Source: JBFXDI01 sp050181295 (GTDB lineage Bacteria > Pseudomonadota > Alphaproteobacteria > Rhizobiales > Aestuariivirgaceae). From it: 36,919 nt of DNA. Shown piece by piece: positions 15,295-23,553 of this stretch (the stretch's first letter is position 1; the number at the start of each line of letters is the position of its first letter). The translations under genes and the position numbers were made by a program. The DNA lies in the NCBI GenBank assembly GCA_050181295.1, contig JBFXDI010000025.1, forward strand, positions 1-36,919. The letters run 5' to 3'. Under the pieces are notes generated by a model, which searched no databases, was not told the origin of the DNA, and was given only the letters and a program-made list of their open reading frames with translations.

Positions 15295-16197
15295 ATGGTT
15301 CGCACTCTGAGGAAATCGGTTCTGGGAGCGGTGGCCGGCGTGCTGGCACTGGGCGCAAGCGCGGTCGCCGCGCAGGCCGCCAATATCGCCTGCGAAGGCG
15401 CCGAGCTCATCAAGCCCGGCACGCTCGTCGTCGCCTATAACGGCGACATGCCGGGCACCGGGGCCAAGGACGGCAAGCTCGTCGGCATCGACGGCGAGAT
15501 CATGAACTTTGTCGCCGAGCAGCTTGGGTTGACGGTCGAGCCGTCGCTCATGGAGTGGGCGGCCGAGATCGAGTCGGTGAAGGCGCGGCGCGTGGACATC
15601 ATGCACGGCATGATGGGCTGGACGAAGCCGCGCACCGAGGTCATCACCATCACCGACCCCATCTACTATGCCGGCGCGCTGATGACGCAGAAGGTCGGCG
15701 GCGGACGCAACAAGCTCGAGCAGATCAAGGACGTGAAGCTCGCCACCATCCAGGGTTTTGGCTGGATCCCTGAGCTCAAGGCGGTCAACCCGAACCTGCA
15801 GCTCTATGACACGAGTGATGCCGCCATCCGCGACGTGGTCGCGGGTCGCATCGACGTGCTGTTCGCCGACCCGCCGCTCATCCAGTGGGTGCAGACACAG
15901 AATCCCGACTGGAAGCTCGAGTCGCTGCCCGTGGACGAGAAGTACGATCCCGAGAAGCCCTCGATCACCGGCAAGTACCAGGTGGTCTTCGGCATGAGCA
16001 AGGAAGCGCCGAAGCTCGAAGCCTGCATCAACCAGGCGATCGCGGAACTCTGGAAGCAGTGCCAGAACCTCAAGATCGCCACCACCTACGGCTTCTCGGA
16101 CAAGTTCTGGTTCTCGGCGCCGAGCGACAATCCGCGCACCGGCGTGGACCGGGACGCGTCGTGGAAGTATCCGGAACTCGGGGCCTGCCCGCAGTAG
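15295..16197 (+). CDS. polar amino acid ABC transporter, periplasmic binding protein
   Basis: 300 residues; ATG 15295 has GGGAGGA upstream. Residues 1-27 are a signal peptide (KSVLGAVAGVLALGASAVAAQA). The mature protein is a family-3 solute-binding protein: TLVVAYNGDMPGTG, GKLVGIDGEIMNFVAEQLGL, KARRVDIMHGMMGWTKPRTEVITITDP, and a second lobe with VAGRIDVLFADPP. It captures an amino acid or related small solute for the membrane complex encoded just downstream. A 125-base gap before it should hold the operon promoter, but no clear box is visible. A strong hairpin follows its stop. Confidence 0.93.
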   Translation: MVRTLRKSVLGAVAGVLALGASAVAAQAANIACEGAELIKPGTLVVAYNGDMPGTGAKDGKLVGIDGEIMNFVAEQLGLTVEPSLMEWAAEIESVKARRVDIMHGMMGWTKPRTEVITITDPIYYAGALMTQKVGGGRNKLEQIKDVKLATIQGFGWIPELKAVNPNLQLYDTSDAAIRDVVAGRIDVLFADPPLIQWVQTQNPDWKLESLPVDEKYDPEKPSITGKYQVVFGMSKEAPKLEACINQAIAELWKQCQNLKIATTYGFSDKFWFSAPSDNPRTGVDRDASWKYPELGACPQ

Positions 16198-16212
16198 ACC
16201 CGCCGATCCGAC

Positions 16213-16239
16213 GCGGAGGCGGACATCGTCCGCCTCCGC
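16213..16239 (+). promoter_or_regulatory. strong intercistronic hairpin after the binding-protein gene
   Basis: Perfect 12-base inverted repeat GCGGAGGCGGAC (16213-16224) / GTCCGCCTCCGC (16228-16239) with a three-base loop, 15 bases after the stop and 31 bases before the ATPase start. No T-run follows. In ABC operons such hairpins typically stabilise the binding-protein message or reduce downstream reading, giving excess binding protein. Confidence 0.75.
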
Positions 16240-16269
16240 TCCTTCCACCGACCATCGGATAGCCTGTCC

Positions 16270-17040
16270 GTGAGCGAGCCACTCCTTCGCATCGAGGGCC
16301 TTCGGAAGAGCTTCGGCGAGCTGGAGGTGCTGCGTGGTGTCGATCTGTCCCTGAAACAGGGGCAGAAGATGGCGCTGGTCGGTCCTTCAGGCTCCGGCAA
16401 GACGACGCTGCTCCGCTGCGTCAACAATCTCGAGACGCCCAATGCGGGGCACATCTTCCTCGAAGGCGTGCCGATTGGCGAGAAGCGGCGAGGCGACGGC
16501 TTCGAGCGCATGAGCGAGCGCGAGCTCGCCGGGCAGCGGCGCGAGATCGGCTTCGTGTTCCAGAACTTCTACCTGTGGCCGCATCTGAGCGCGCTCGAGA
16601 ACGTGGCGCTCGGACCCTGGCGCGTTCAGGGCATGGCGAAGGAGAAGGCCTTCGAGCTTGCCTCCGGCATGCTGAGGAAGGTCCACATGAGCCACAAGGA
16701 AAAGGAATATCCGGAGCGGCTTTCCGGCGGCCAGCAGCAGAGGGTGGGAATCGCAAGGGCGCTTGCGCAGCAGCCGAAGCTGCTCCTGTTCGATGAGCCC
16801 ACCTCGGCCCTCGATCCCGAGCTCGTGGGCGAGGTCCTGAACGTCATCCATGAGCTCGCCGACGAGGGCCGCTCCATGATGCTCGTGACGCACGAGATCC
16901 GCTTCGCACGCGACGTCGCCGATATCATCACCTTCATGGACGAGGGCCTGCTCGTCGAGCAGGGGCCGCCGGCGGAGGTGATCGGCGCGCCCAAGCACGA
17001 ACGCACGCGCCGCTTCCTCGGCCAGCTCCGGACGGGATAG
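16270..17040 (+). CDS. polar amino acid ABC transporter ATP-binding protein
   Basis: 256 residues, GTG start at 16270. Walker A is GPSGSGKT at residues 38-45, the Q-loop is VFQNFYLWPHL, the signature LSGGQQQRVGIARAL, Walker B LLLFDEPTSALDP and the switch histidine TH(E). This is the ArtP/GlnQ type, which energises import of amino acids by the two permeases encoded next. An insertion after the first strand region (GVPIGEKRRGDGFERMSERELAGQR) is usual for a subset of these ATPases. It sits between the hairpin and the first permease gene, which starts six bases after its stop. Confidence 0.95.
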   Translation: MSEPLLRIEGLRKSFGELEVLRGVDLSLKQGQKMALVGPSGSGKTTLLRCVNNLETPNAGHIFLEGVPIGEKRRGDGFERMSERELAGQRREIGFVFQNFYLWPHLSALENVALGPWRVQGMAKEKAFELASGMLRKVHMSHKEKEYPERLSGGQQQRVGIARALAQQPKLLLFDEPTSALDPELVGEVLNVIHELADEGRSMMLVTHEIRFARDVADIITFMDEGLLVEQGPPAEVIGAPKHERTRRFLGQLRTG

Positions 17041-17046
17041 CGCCGG

Positions 17047-17706
17047 ATGCGCGAGGGGGTCCTGGAACGCTTCGAATACTATATCGGCGTCCTTCTCCAG
17101 GGCGCGGGCATCACCGTCAGCATCACCGTCGGCGCGCTCGCCATCGCGCTGGTGCTGGGCCTGGCGCTTGCCGCTCTCAAGGTGTCCCGGATCCCGCTGG
17201 CACGCCCCTTTGTCGATTCCTATGTCGAGGTCTTCCGCGACGTCCCGCCGCTCACGCTGCTGTTCATCATCTATTTCGGCCTCACCTATGTGGGAATCAG
17301 GCTCGATCCCGTGCCGGCCGCCATCGTTGGGCTGGGGCTGAACGGGGCGGCCTATTGCGCGGAAATCTTCCGGGCGGGCTTTGCGGCCCTGCATCACGGC
17401 CAGCGCGAGGCCGCGGCCGCCGTCGGCATGACGCCTGGCATGGCCATGCGCTACGTGATCTTGCCGCAGGCCTTCCGCATCACCCTGCCGCCGCTCGGCA
17501 ACTATGCCATCGGACTTCTCAAGGACACGGCGGTGGCCTCGGCCGTCGCCGCGCCGGAGATCATCTGGCGGGCCCGCAATCTGACGAGCGAGACCTTCGA
17601 GACGCCCATCATCTACCTCCTGGTCGCGGCCCTCTATTTCTGCCTGACCTTTCCGCTCGCCCGCTGGGTCAACTATCTCGAACGCAAGCGGCGGAGCTGG
17701 GCATGA
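17047..17706 (+). CDS. polar amino acid ABC transporter permease (first)
   Basis: 219 residues with about five hydrophobic segments. The HisM-type inner-membrane domain is recognised by the loop EIFRAGFAALHHGQREAAAAVGMTPGMAMRYVILPQAFRITLPPLGN, the EAA-like coupling loop that contacts the ATPase. The start ATG 17047 is six bases after the ATPase stop. The last codon overlaps the next start (ATGA), as is usual for paired permeases that form a heterodimer. Sequence differs clearly from the second permease, which supports a heterodimeric pore. Confidence 0.93.
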   Translation: MREGVLERFEYYIGVLLQGAGITVSITVGALAIALVLGLALAALKVSRIPLARPFVDSYVEVFRDVPPLTLLFIIYFGLTYVGIRLDPVPAAIVGLGLNGAAYCAEIFRAGFAALHHGQREAAAAVGMTPGMAMRYVILPQAFRITLPPLGNYAIGLLKDTAVASAVAAPEIIWRARNLTSETFETPIIYLLVAALYFCLTFPLARWVNYLERKRRSWA

Positions 17707-18404
17707 GCGTCTTCGAGCGACTTGCCGCCTTCTTCGCCGTCTATGGCGACAAGTGGCAGATCTGGTCGCAGGACATGTGGCGGGCGCTGATCGTCACGCT
17801 GGAGATCACGGCCGGCGCCTTCGCGCTCGGCATCGTGATCGGCGTCCTCGTGGCGGTGGGCCGGCTCTCGAAGCAGCGCTGGCTGTCGAGCCTTTGCTTC
17901 GCCTATGTGGAGGTGGCGCGGGGCGTCCCCTCGCTCGTCATCCTGTTCCTCATCTATTTCGGGCTGGTGCCTCTCGGCATCGTGCTCGACGCCATTCCGG
18001 CCGCCATCATCGGGCTCGGCCTCAGCGTCGGGGGCTATATCGCGGAGATTTTCCGGGCCGGCATCGAGGCGACCCACAAGGGGCAGCGCGAGGCTGGTCT
18101 TGCCGTCGGCATGACGCCGGGCGCCGTCTACCGCTACGTGATCCTGCCCCAGGCGACGCGCATCACGCTTCCCCCGCTCCTCAACACGCTGATCTCGGTG
18201 CTGAAGGATTCCTCGCTCGCCTCCCTCATCTCGGCGCCCGACATCATGCTTCGCGCCAAGGATATCGCGTCCTCGGACTTCCTCCCCCTCCACATCTTCC
18301 TCTGGGCCGGCCTCATGTATTTCGTGCTGGCGCTGCCGCTCTCGCTCGGCGTCCGCAGGCTCGAGGTGCGGATGCGGCGGGGATTGGGCGCCAGGCTGAC
18401 CTGA
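17703..18404 (+). CDS. polar amino acid ABC transporter permease (second)
   Basis: 233 residues, starting at ATG 17703 within the overlapping ATGA. Hydrophobic segments and the loop GGYIAEIFRAGIEATHKGQREAGLAVGMTPGAVYRYVILPQATRITLPPLLN identify it as the partner permease. Together with the preceding permease and the ATPase it completes the transporter. Its stop TGA (18402-18404) directly abuts the stop of the minus-strand gene (TCA 18405-18407): the six bases TGATCA form both. No space is left for a separate terminator. Confidence 0.93.
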   Translation: MSVFERLAAFFAVYGDKWQIWSQDMWRALIVTLEITAGAFALGIVIGVLVAVGRLSKQRWLSSLCFAYVEVARGVPSLVILFLIYFGLVPLGIVLDAIPAAIIGLGLSVGGYIAEIFRAGIEATHKGQREAGLAVGMTPGAVYRYVILPQATRITLPPLLNTLISVLKDSSLASLISAPDIMLRAKDIASSDFLPLHIFLWAGLMYFVLALPLSLGVRRLEVRMRRGLGARLT

Positions 18405-19325
18405 TCAGCCGAAGGCGATGCAGGCGATGCCCGCGACCGCGAGGAGGGCGCCAGTCCAGGCGCGCAAAGGTGGAGCGCGGCCTGTCCGCGCCCAGACCAT
18501 CGGCAGCACCATGACGGGGGTGAGCGAGGCGAGCGTCGAGACGATCCCGACCTTGCCGCCTGCCAGCGCCGCCATCAGGAAGGTCATGGCGATGCCCATG
18601 ACGGTGCCGGCGCCGCCGGCACCGATCACGAGGAGCTTGAGCGACGGCCTGTCCTTGGGCTTCAGCGCGCTGATGGGAAGGAGGGAGGCGAGCGTGAAGC
18701 AGGCCGCCGCACAGGCCGAGCGGATGGCCATCGCCGCGAAGGGGTCGATGCCGCCGCTCATGGCGGGGCGCGCGAGGAGATTGCCGACGGCCTGGCAAAA
18801 CGCGGAGCCGACGCCGAAGGCGATGCCCCAGCCTAGGCCGAGCGCCAGCGCGCCGGCGCCGCCGCCGGCCGGTCGCGCCAAAAGAGTTTCCTTCGTGAGG
18901 CGCCCCGAGCCGAAGAGCACCGCCAGCACGATGCCGGCGACCACCAGCGCGATGCCGAGCCCCTGCAGCGCCCGGATGCTCTCGCCCAGGAACAGGTAGC
19001 CCAGAAGCAGCGCGAGCGGCGCGTTCAGCGAGAAGAGCAGCGTGGCGCTCCTCGCGCCGAGCGAGAAGATGGCGATCATGAACGCCGTGTTGGCGAGCGT
19101 CGTGCCGAAAAAGCCGGAACCGAGCATGTAGGGGACGTGCCATTCCTGCACCGATGCCCAGCCCCCGACCGCGGCCGCGGCGCCCGTGGTGACGATCGTG
19201 GCGGTGATCGTCTGCCACTTGGTGAGCGTCACGATGTGGAGGCGGCCGTGCAGCTCGGCCACGATCATGCTCACGAGCGCCACGGAGAAGGCGGCGGCCA
19301 CCGCGAGCGCTTCGTAGAGGGGCAT
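18405..19325 (-). CDS. DMT-superfamily (EamA) transporter
   Basis: 306 residues from ATG 19325 (MPLYEALAVAAAF); an in-frame start at 19376 would overlap the upstream gene by 49 bases and add a non-hydrophobic head. About ten hydrophobic segments are arranged in two EamA repeats, for example NTAFMIAIFSLGARSATLLFSLNAPLALLLGYLFLGE and VSTLASLTPVMVLPMVW. The start follows the stop of the PhyH-type gene by two bases, so the two form an operon. It probably exports or imports a small metabolite linked to the dioxygenase product (inference). The end abuts the permease gene on the other strand. Confidence 0.88.
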   Translation of the reverse strand: MPLYEALAVAAAFSVALVSMIVAELHGRLHIVTLTKWQTITATIVTTGAAAAVGGWASVQEWHVPYMLGSGFFGTTLANTAFMIAIFSLGARSATLLFSLNAPLALLLGYLFLGESIRALQGLGIALVVAGIVLAVLFGSGRLTKETLLARPAGGGAGALALGLGWGIAFGVGSAFCQAVGNLLARPAMSGGIDPFAAMAIRSACAAACFTLASLLPISALKPKDRPSLKLLVIGAGGAGTVMGIAMTFLMAALAGGKVGIVSTLASLTPVMVLPMVWARTGRAPPLRAWTGALLAVAGIACIAFG

Positions 19326-19327
19326 GC

Positions 19328-20029
19328 TCAGTTCGGGGTCACGAGTGGGCTGCCCGGGATCCAATCCAGAGCCCATTCGAGGCCCCGAGGAAGGTCTCCA
19401 AAGCAGTAGTCGAGATGAAGCACGCGACGAGGCCTTTGGGACTGGGAGGCATCGCTTGCATGAATCGTCAGTGACCTCATGGCAACGACCCCGCCTGCCG
19501 CCACGACGCAGACGTGGTGGGGATGGGAAGCCGCCACGTCGCGTACCTCCCGATCAGTAAGGCGCCCCAGGCAATGCGAGCCCGGAACCACCTTCAGTGC
19601 TCCATTGCTCGTGTCATTGGCATCGATGTGGAGCCGTAAGCTGAAGAGCGTCTCAAGCAGGGTGACCGGCGCTTCCGCGTGAACCCTTCCTCCCTTGAGC
19701 GTCCAGTTCTCGAAGCCTTCGGCATCGACCCTACGTCTCAGGGCGACGACGCGATCCTGGTGCCAGGGAAGATGCCAGTTCGCCTCTGCGGTCTTGTTCA
19801 AGGTGAGAATGCGGACCGGACGAACATCCCTTTCCGCCAGCCGTCTCGCGAGCTGAGTCAGCGCTCCGTTTAGCGCAATCAGCGAAAGCACGGTTGCAGA
19901 GGGTGCAAAAGGCCGAGCGCCGACACGGACGAGACTACAGTCAAACTCCCCCGCAAGCCGGTCTATGATGGAACCAGATGCGATATTCTCGTGGACCGCC
20001 ACACCGTCTCGGGTGAAATCGAGCGACAA
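19328..20029 (-). CDS. phytanoyl-CoA dioxygenase (PhyH) family Fe(II)/2-oxoglutarate enzyme
   Basis: 233 residues from TTG 20029, which has GGAAGG six bases upstream. The N-terminal FTRDGVAVHEN is typical of PhyH proteins. Iron ligands are His90 and Asp92 in LPWHQD and His190 in SLTIHAS, with Arg200/201 placed to bind 2-oxoglutarate; NGALKVVPGSH is the family core motif. The enzyme hydroxylates an unidentified small substrate. It is shorter than human PhyH (about 338) but in the range of bacterial members. Its DNA looks less GC-biased than neighbours, and it is wedged between pntB and a transporter, which might indicate acquisition; this is a weak sign. Confidence 0.85.
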   Translation of the reverse strand: MSLDFTRDGVAVHENIASGSIIDRLAGEFDCSLVRVGARPFAPSATVLSLIALNGALTQLARRLAERDVRPVRILTLNKTAEANWHLPWHQDRVVALRRRVDAEGFENWTLKGGRVHAEAPVTLLETLFSLRLHIDANDTSNGALKVVPGSHCLGRLTDREVRDVAASHPHHVCVVAAGGVVAMRSLTIHASDASQSQRPRRVLHLDYCFGDLPRGLEWALDWIPGSPLVTPN

Positions 20030-20044
20030 GAACAGCCTTCCACT

Positions 20045-20061
20045 GGGCCAGGCACTGGCCC
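20045..20061 (-). terminator. hairpin after pntB, possible weak terminator
   Basis: Inverted repeat GGGCCA (20045-20050) / TGGCCC (20056-20061) with a five-base loop, five bases after the pntB stop on the minus strand. No T-run follows, so it may reduce rather than end transcription into the PhyH gene, which starts 16 bases further on. Confidence 0.35.
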
Positions 20062-20065
20062 GATA

Positions 20066-21466
20066 TCACATCGCCTTGACGATCTCGTCCGTCATCTTCT
20101 TGGCGTCGCCGAAGAGCATCATCGTGTTGTCGCGGTAGAAGAGCGTGTTGTCGATGCCGGCATAGCCCGACGACATGCCGCGCTTCACGAACATCACCGT
20201 GTTGGCCTTCCACACCTCGAGCACAGGCATGCCGTAGATCGGCGACTGTGGATCCTCCTTGGCGGCCGGGTTGGTGACGTCGTTGGCGCCGATCACGAAG
20301 GCGACGTCCGTCTGGGCGAACTCGGAGTTGATGTCCTCGAGCTCGAAGACCTCGTCATAAGGCACATTCGCCTCGGCGAGCAGCACGTTCATGTGGCCGG
20401 GCATGCGGCCCGCCACGGGGTGGATCGCATACTTGACGGTGACGCCTGCCTTCTTGAGATGGTCGGCCATCTCGCGAACCGCGTGCTGCGCCTGGGCCAC
20501 CGCCATGCCGTAGCCCGGCACGATGATGACCGAGCCCGCATTCTTCATGATGAAGGCCGCATCATCGGCCGCGCCCTGCTTCACGGGCCGGGCTTCGCCC
20601 CCGCCGGCCGCAGGCCCCGCCACCTCGCCGCCGAAGCCGCCCAGGATGACGTTGAAGAATGACCGGTTCATCCCCTTGCACATGATGTAGGAGAGGATGG
20701 CGCCGGAGGAGCCGACGAGCGCGCCGGTGATGATGAGCGCGGTATTGCCGAGCGTGAAGCCGATGCCCGCCGCCGCCCAGCCCGAATAGGAGTTGAGCAT
20801 CGAGACCACGACCGGCATGTCGGCGCCGCCGATCGGGATGATGATGAGGATGCCGATCAGGAAGGAGAGGAGCACGATCGCGAGGAACAGCGCGTGGCTC
20901 TCGGTGCGGCAGAAGAGGGCGATCAGCACGACGAGCAGGATGCCGAGCACCAGGTTGAGGAAGTGCTGGCCCTTGAAGGTCACCGGCGCGCCGGAGACGA
21001 GGCCCTGGAGCTTGGTGAAGGCGATGATGGAGCCCGTGAAGGTGACGGCGCCGATGGCCGCGCCGAGCGACATCTCGACCAGGCTGCCGGCATGGATGTG
21101 GCCGATCTCGCCGATGCCGAAGGCATGGGGCGCATAGAGCGCGGCGCCCGCCACCAGCACCGCGGCGAGGCCGACCAGCGAGTGGAACGCCGCCACGAGC
21201 TGCGGCATGGCCGTCATCGGGATGCGGCGCGCCGTCACGGCGCCGATGACACCGCCTGTCGCGATGCCTCCAACGATCAGCGCCCAGGGCAGGAGGCCCT
21301 TCGGCTCGGCGGCGAAAAGCGTGGTGAGAATGGCAAGCGCCATGCCGGCGATGCCGAGCTGGTTGCCCCGTCTGGAGCTCTCGGGGCTAGAAAGCCCCCG
21401 GAGCGCCAGGATGAACAGGACGCCCGAGACGAGATAGAGAAGGGCGATGACGTTGGCGGAGAGCAC
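20066..21466 (-). CDS. pntB: NAD(P) transhydrogenase subunit beta
   Basis: 466 residues, GTG start at 21466 with GAGGGAC upstream, seven bases after pntAB ends. The first part (to about 260) is hydrophobic with many membrane helices (domain II). The last 180 or so residues form the NADP-binding domain III: VIIVPGYGMAVAQAQHAVREM, AIHPVAGRMPGHMNVLLAEANVPYDEVFELEDIN, VIGANDVTNPAA, VFVKR-like segment VMFVKRGMSSGYAG. With PntA it couples proton entry to hydride transfer from NADH to NADP+, supplying NADPH. Length and motifs match the complete subunit. Confidence 0.97.
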   Translation of the reverse strand: MLSANVIALLYLVSGVLFILALRGLSSPESSRRGNQLGIAGMALAILTTLFAAEPKGLLPWALIVGGIATGGVIGAVTARRIPMTAMPQLVAAFHSLVGLAAVLVAGAALYAPHAFGIGEIGHIHAGSLVEMSLGAAIGAVTFTGSIIAFTKLQGLVSGAPVTFKGQHFLNLVLGILLVVLIALFCRTESHALFLAIVLLSFLIGILIIIPIGGADMPVVVSMLNSYSGWAAAGIGFTLGNTALIITGALVGSSGAILSYIMCKGMNRSFFNVILGGFGGEVAGPAAGGGEARPVKQGAADDAAFIMKNAGSVIIVPGYGMAVAQAQHAVREMADHLKKAGVTVKYAIHPVAGRMPGHMNVLLAEANVPYDEVFELEDINSEFAQTDVAFVIGANDVTNPAAKEDPQSPIYGMPVLEVWKANTVMFVKRGMSSGYAGIDNTLFYRDNTMMLFGDAKKMTDEIVKAM

Positions 21467-21473
21467 GGGTCCC

Positions 21474-21908
21474 TCACCCCTTCTTCTTGTACATGGCGAG
21501 CATGCGCTGGGTGACGAGGAAGCCGCCGAAGATGTTCACCGAGGCCATGACCAGCGCGAGGAAGCCGAGGGCCATCGCGACCGGGCTGCCGGAGGCCGCG
21601 GCGCCTGCGCCTACGGCCAGAAGCGCGCCAACGACGATGACAGACGAGATGGCGTTGGTGACCGACATGAGCGGAGTATGCAGCGCCGGCGTCACGCTCC
21701 AGACCACATAATAGCCGACGAAGATCGCCATGACGAAGATCGAGAGCCGGAACACGAAGGGATCTATGCCTGTGGCGGCGCCGATCCCGTCCGCCGCGCT
21801 GTCGGCAACGATCCGCGCCTGATCGGCGAAAGCCTGCGCCTGCTCGGCGGCGCTGCGCGCCTGCTCCGCGGCTTCCATCGCCCGTTGGGCGGCTTCCTCC
21901 GGGGACAT
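21474..21908 (-). CDS. pntAB: NAD(P) transhydrogenase alpha subunit 2 (membrane part)
   Basis: 144 residues, ATG 21908, two bases after the pntAA stop. An alanine/glutamine-rich amphipathic head (EEAAQRAMEAAEQARSAAEQ) precedes three to four hydrophobic segments (FVFRLSIFVMAIFVGYYVVW, TNAISSVIVVGALLAVG, ALGFLALVMASVNIFGGFLV). This is the separate membrane part of the alpha subunit found in split-PntA alphaproteobacteria such as Rhodospirillum. The long Ala/Gln/Glu-rich head may form a coiled coil and is longer than in many homologues. Confidence 0.95.
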   Translation of the reverse strand: MSPEEAAQRAMEAAEQARSAAEQAQAFADQARIVADSAADGIGAATGIDPFVFRLSIFVMAIFVGYYVVWSVTPALHTPLMSVTNAISSVIVVGALLAVGAGAAASGSPVAMALGFLALVMASVNIFGGFLVTQRMLAMYKKKG

Positions 21909-21910
21909 GG

Positions 21911-23050
21911 CTAGCCTCCTGTCGTCGTCGACTTGAGCAGCGGATGCACGAACTCGCCGTCACGGATGAGTCCAGCGCCGACGATGATCTCATCGTTCCA
22001 GTCGATGGACAGTCCGCCATCCTTGCCGATCAGCAGATCGATGAAGTTCTGGAGATTTTTCGCATAGAGCTGGGAGGCGTTTCCGGAGAGCTTCCCCGGA
22101 AGGTTCGAGGGCGCCAGAATCGTCACGCCGTTGTGCACCACAGTCTCGTCGAGCTTCGAGAGCGCGCAGTTGCCGCCGCGCTCGCCCGCAAGGTCCATGA
22201 TCACGGAGCCGGGCTTCATGGACTCGACCATCGCCTGGGTGACCAGCACCGGAGCAGGCCGGCCGGGAATGAGGGCCGTGGTGATGACGATGTCCTGCAT
22301 CTTGATGTGCTCGGAGACGAGCGCGGCCTGCTTCTGCCTTTCCTCGTCGGTCAGCTCGCGGGCATAGCCGCCCGATCCCGCGGCGTCGCCAAGCCCTTCC
22401 ACGAAGATGAACTTGGCGCCGAGGCTCTGGATCTGCTCGCCTACCGCGGCGCGGACGTCGGTCGCGGAGACGACAGCGCCGAGCCGACGGGCGGTGGCGA
22501 TGGCCTGAAGCCCCGCCACGCCGGCGCCCATGACGAAGACCTTGGCGGGCGGCACGGTGCCGGCGGCCGTCATCATCATCGGGAAGGCGCGCGAGAAGGT
22601 CGCGGCAGCGTCCACGACTGCCTTGTAGCCCGCGAGGTTCGCCTGCGAGGAGAGCACGTCCATGCTCTGCGCGCGGGTGATGCGCGGCACGAACTCCATG
22701 GCGAAGACGGTGGCGCCGGCGCGGGCCAGCGCCTGGAGGCTGGCCCGGTCGCCGTGATGAGGGTCCATCTGGCCCGTGACCACCGCGCCCTTCTTGATGG
22801 CCTTCGAGATGCTGGCGCCCGGTCGGCGGACGGTCAGCACGATGTCGGCATCCCGCACCGCGGTCACCGTGTCCGGCACGATGGTCGCGCCGGCTGCCTT
22901 GAGCGCCTCGTCGGAGAAGAAGGCGCCGGATCCGGCGCCCGTCTCGACGACCACCGTCAGGCCCTTCTTCACCAGGGCCTTCACGACATCCGGGCTGATG
23001 GCGGTGCGCGTCTCGCCCGTCGCCGCCTCGGACGTGACCGCTATGCGCAT
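21911..23050 (-). CDS. pntAA: NAD(P) transhydrogenase alpha subunit 1 (NAD-binding part)
   Basis: 379 residues, ATG 23050. Starts MRIAVTSEAATGETRTAISPDVVKALVKKGLTVVVETGAG, as in the alanine dehydrogenase/PntA family. The NAD site is VMGAGVAGLQAIATARRLGA, followed by a RAAVGEQIQSLGAKF segment, and ILAPSNLPGKLSGNASQLYAKNL closes the domain. It forms the soluble domain I that binds NAD(H). It is the second gene of a four-gene unit: coxIV-like, pntAA, pntAB, pntB, with gaps of 16, 2 and 7 bases, so all are probably one transcript. Confidence 0.97.
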   Translation of the reverse strand: MRIAVTSEAATGETRTAISPDVVKALVKKGLTVVVETGAGSGAFFSDEALKAAGATIVPDTVTAVRDADIVLTVRRPGASISKAIKKGAVVTGQMDPHHGDRASLQALARAGATVFAMEFVPRITRAQSMDVLSSQANLAGYKAVVDAAATFSRAFPMMMTAAGTVPPAKVFVMGAGVAGLQAIATARRLGAVVSATDVRAAVGEQIQSLGAKFIFVEGLGDAAGSGGYARELTDEERQKQAALVSEHIKMQDIVITTALIPGRPAPVLVTQAMVESMKPGSVIMDLAGERGGNCALSKLDETVVHNGVTILAPSNLPGKLSGNASQLYAKNLQNFIDLLIGKDGGLSIDWNDEIIVGAGLIRDGEFVHPLLKSTTTGG

Positions 23051-23066
23051 GCGGTGCCCCGACCCG

Positions 23067-23369
23067 TCAGGAGACGTTGACGGCGGTGATCAGCGCGAAG
23101 AGGACGAGGCCTCCCAGCGACAGAAGAAAGGATTTGGCGCCGGATCGGAGGTCGATGGCGATCAGAAGGCCGCCGATCAGGATGCCGGCGAAGCCGAGGA
23201 ACACCGGCCAGCGCGTGGCAAAGGCGAAGGAACAGAGCGCCACCAGGATGTAGAAGCAATGGATGGCGATCGCGACGGCGCCGCGGATAAAGCCCTGATA
23301 AGTGTGACGGTGGGCCTGCATGTCGCCCATATGCGCCGGAGTGGCGCCGTGCTCGGCCATGACGGTCAT
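23067..23369 (-). CDS. small membrane protein with aa3-type cytochrome oxidase subunit IV-like head
   Basis: About 100 residues from ATG 23369, just after AGGGGG; ATG 23360 is an alternative, and a longer frame to 23441 has no ribosome site. The HRHTYQGFIRGAVAIAI segment resembles the short bacterial aa3 oxidase subunit IV (normally about 45-70 residues with one helix). Here two more hydrophobic segments follow (WPVFLGFAGILIGGLLIAI and FLLSLGGLVLFALITAVNV), giving three membrane helices. It leads the transhydrogenase operon. Function is unknown; it could aid assembly or association of transhydrogenase with the respiratory chain, which is only a guess. Confidence 0.8.
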   Translation of the reverse strand: MTVMAEHGATPAHMGDMQAHRHTYQGFIRGAVAIAIHCFYILVALCSFAFATRWPVFLGFAGILIGGLLIAIDLRSGAKSFLLSLGGLVLFALITAVNVS

Positions 23370-23423
23370 ATCCCCCTGAAATGCCGGAGTGTGAGTCGCC
23401 GGAAAACAGCGCTCGCTCGGGCC

Positions 23424-23452
23424 AACAAAGCGGCTTAGCACCGTTCTGTCAA
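23424..23452 (-). promoter_or_regulatory. possible promoter of the transhydrogenase operon
   Basis: On the minus strand there is a perfect TTGACA (23452-23447) and, 17 bases later, TTTGTT (23429-23424), which is a poor -10. It lies 55 bases before the first start of the operon. The other strand of this 184-base region must also serve the gene beginning at 23554. Confidence 0.35.
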
Positions 23453-23553
23453 TTGGCGGAGCGCCGCAGGCCGGAACGCAGCCCGGCAGTTTTCCGCGTG
23501 CAGGAACAGCAGGCAGCGGATGGGCGTTCCAGCGTCACCAAGGAGCAAGGGAT

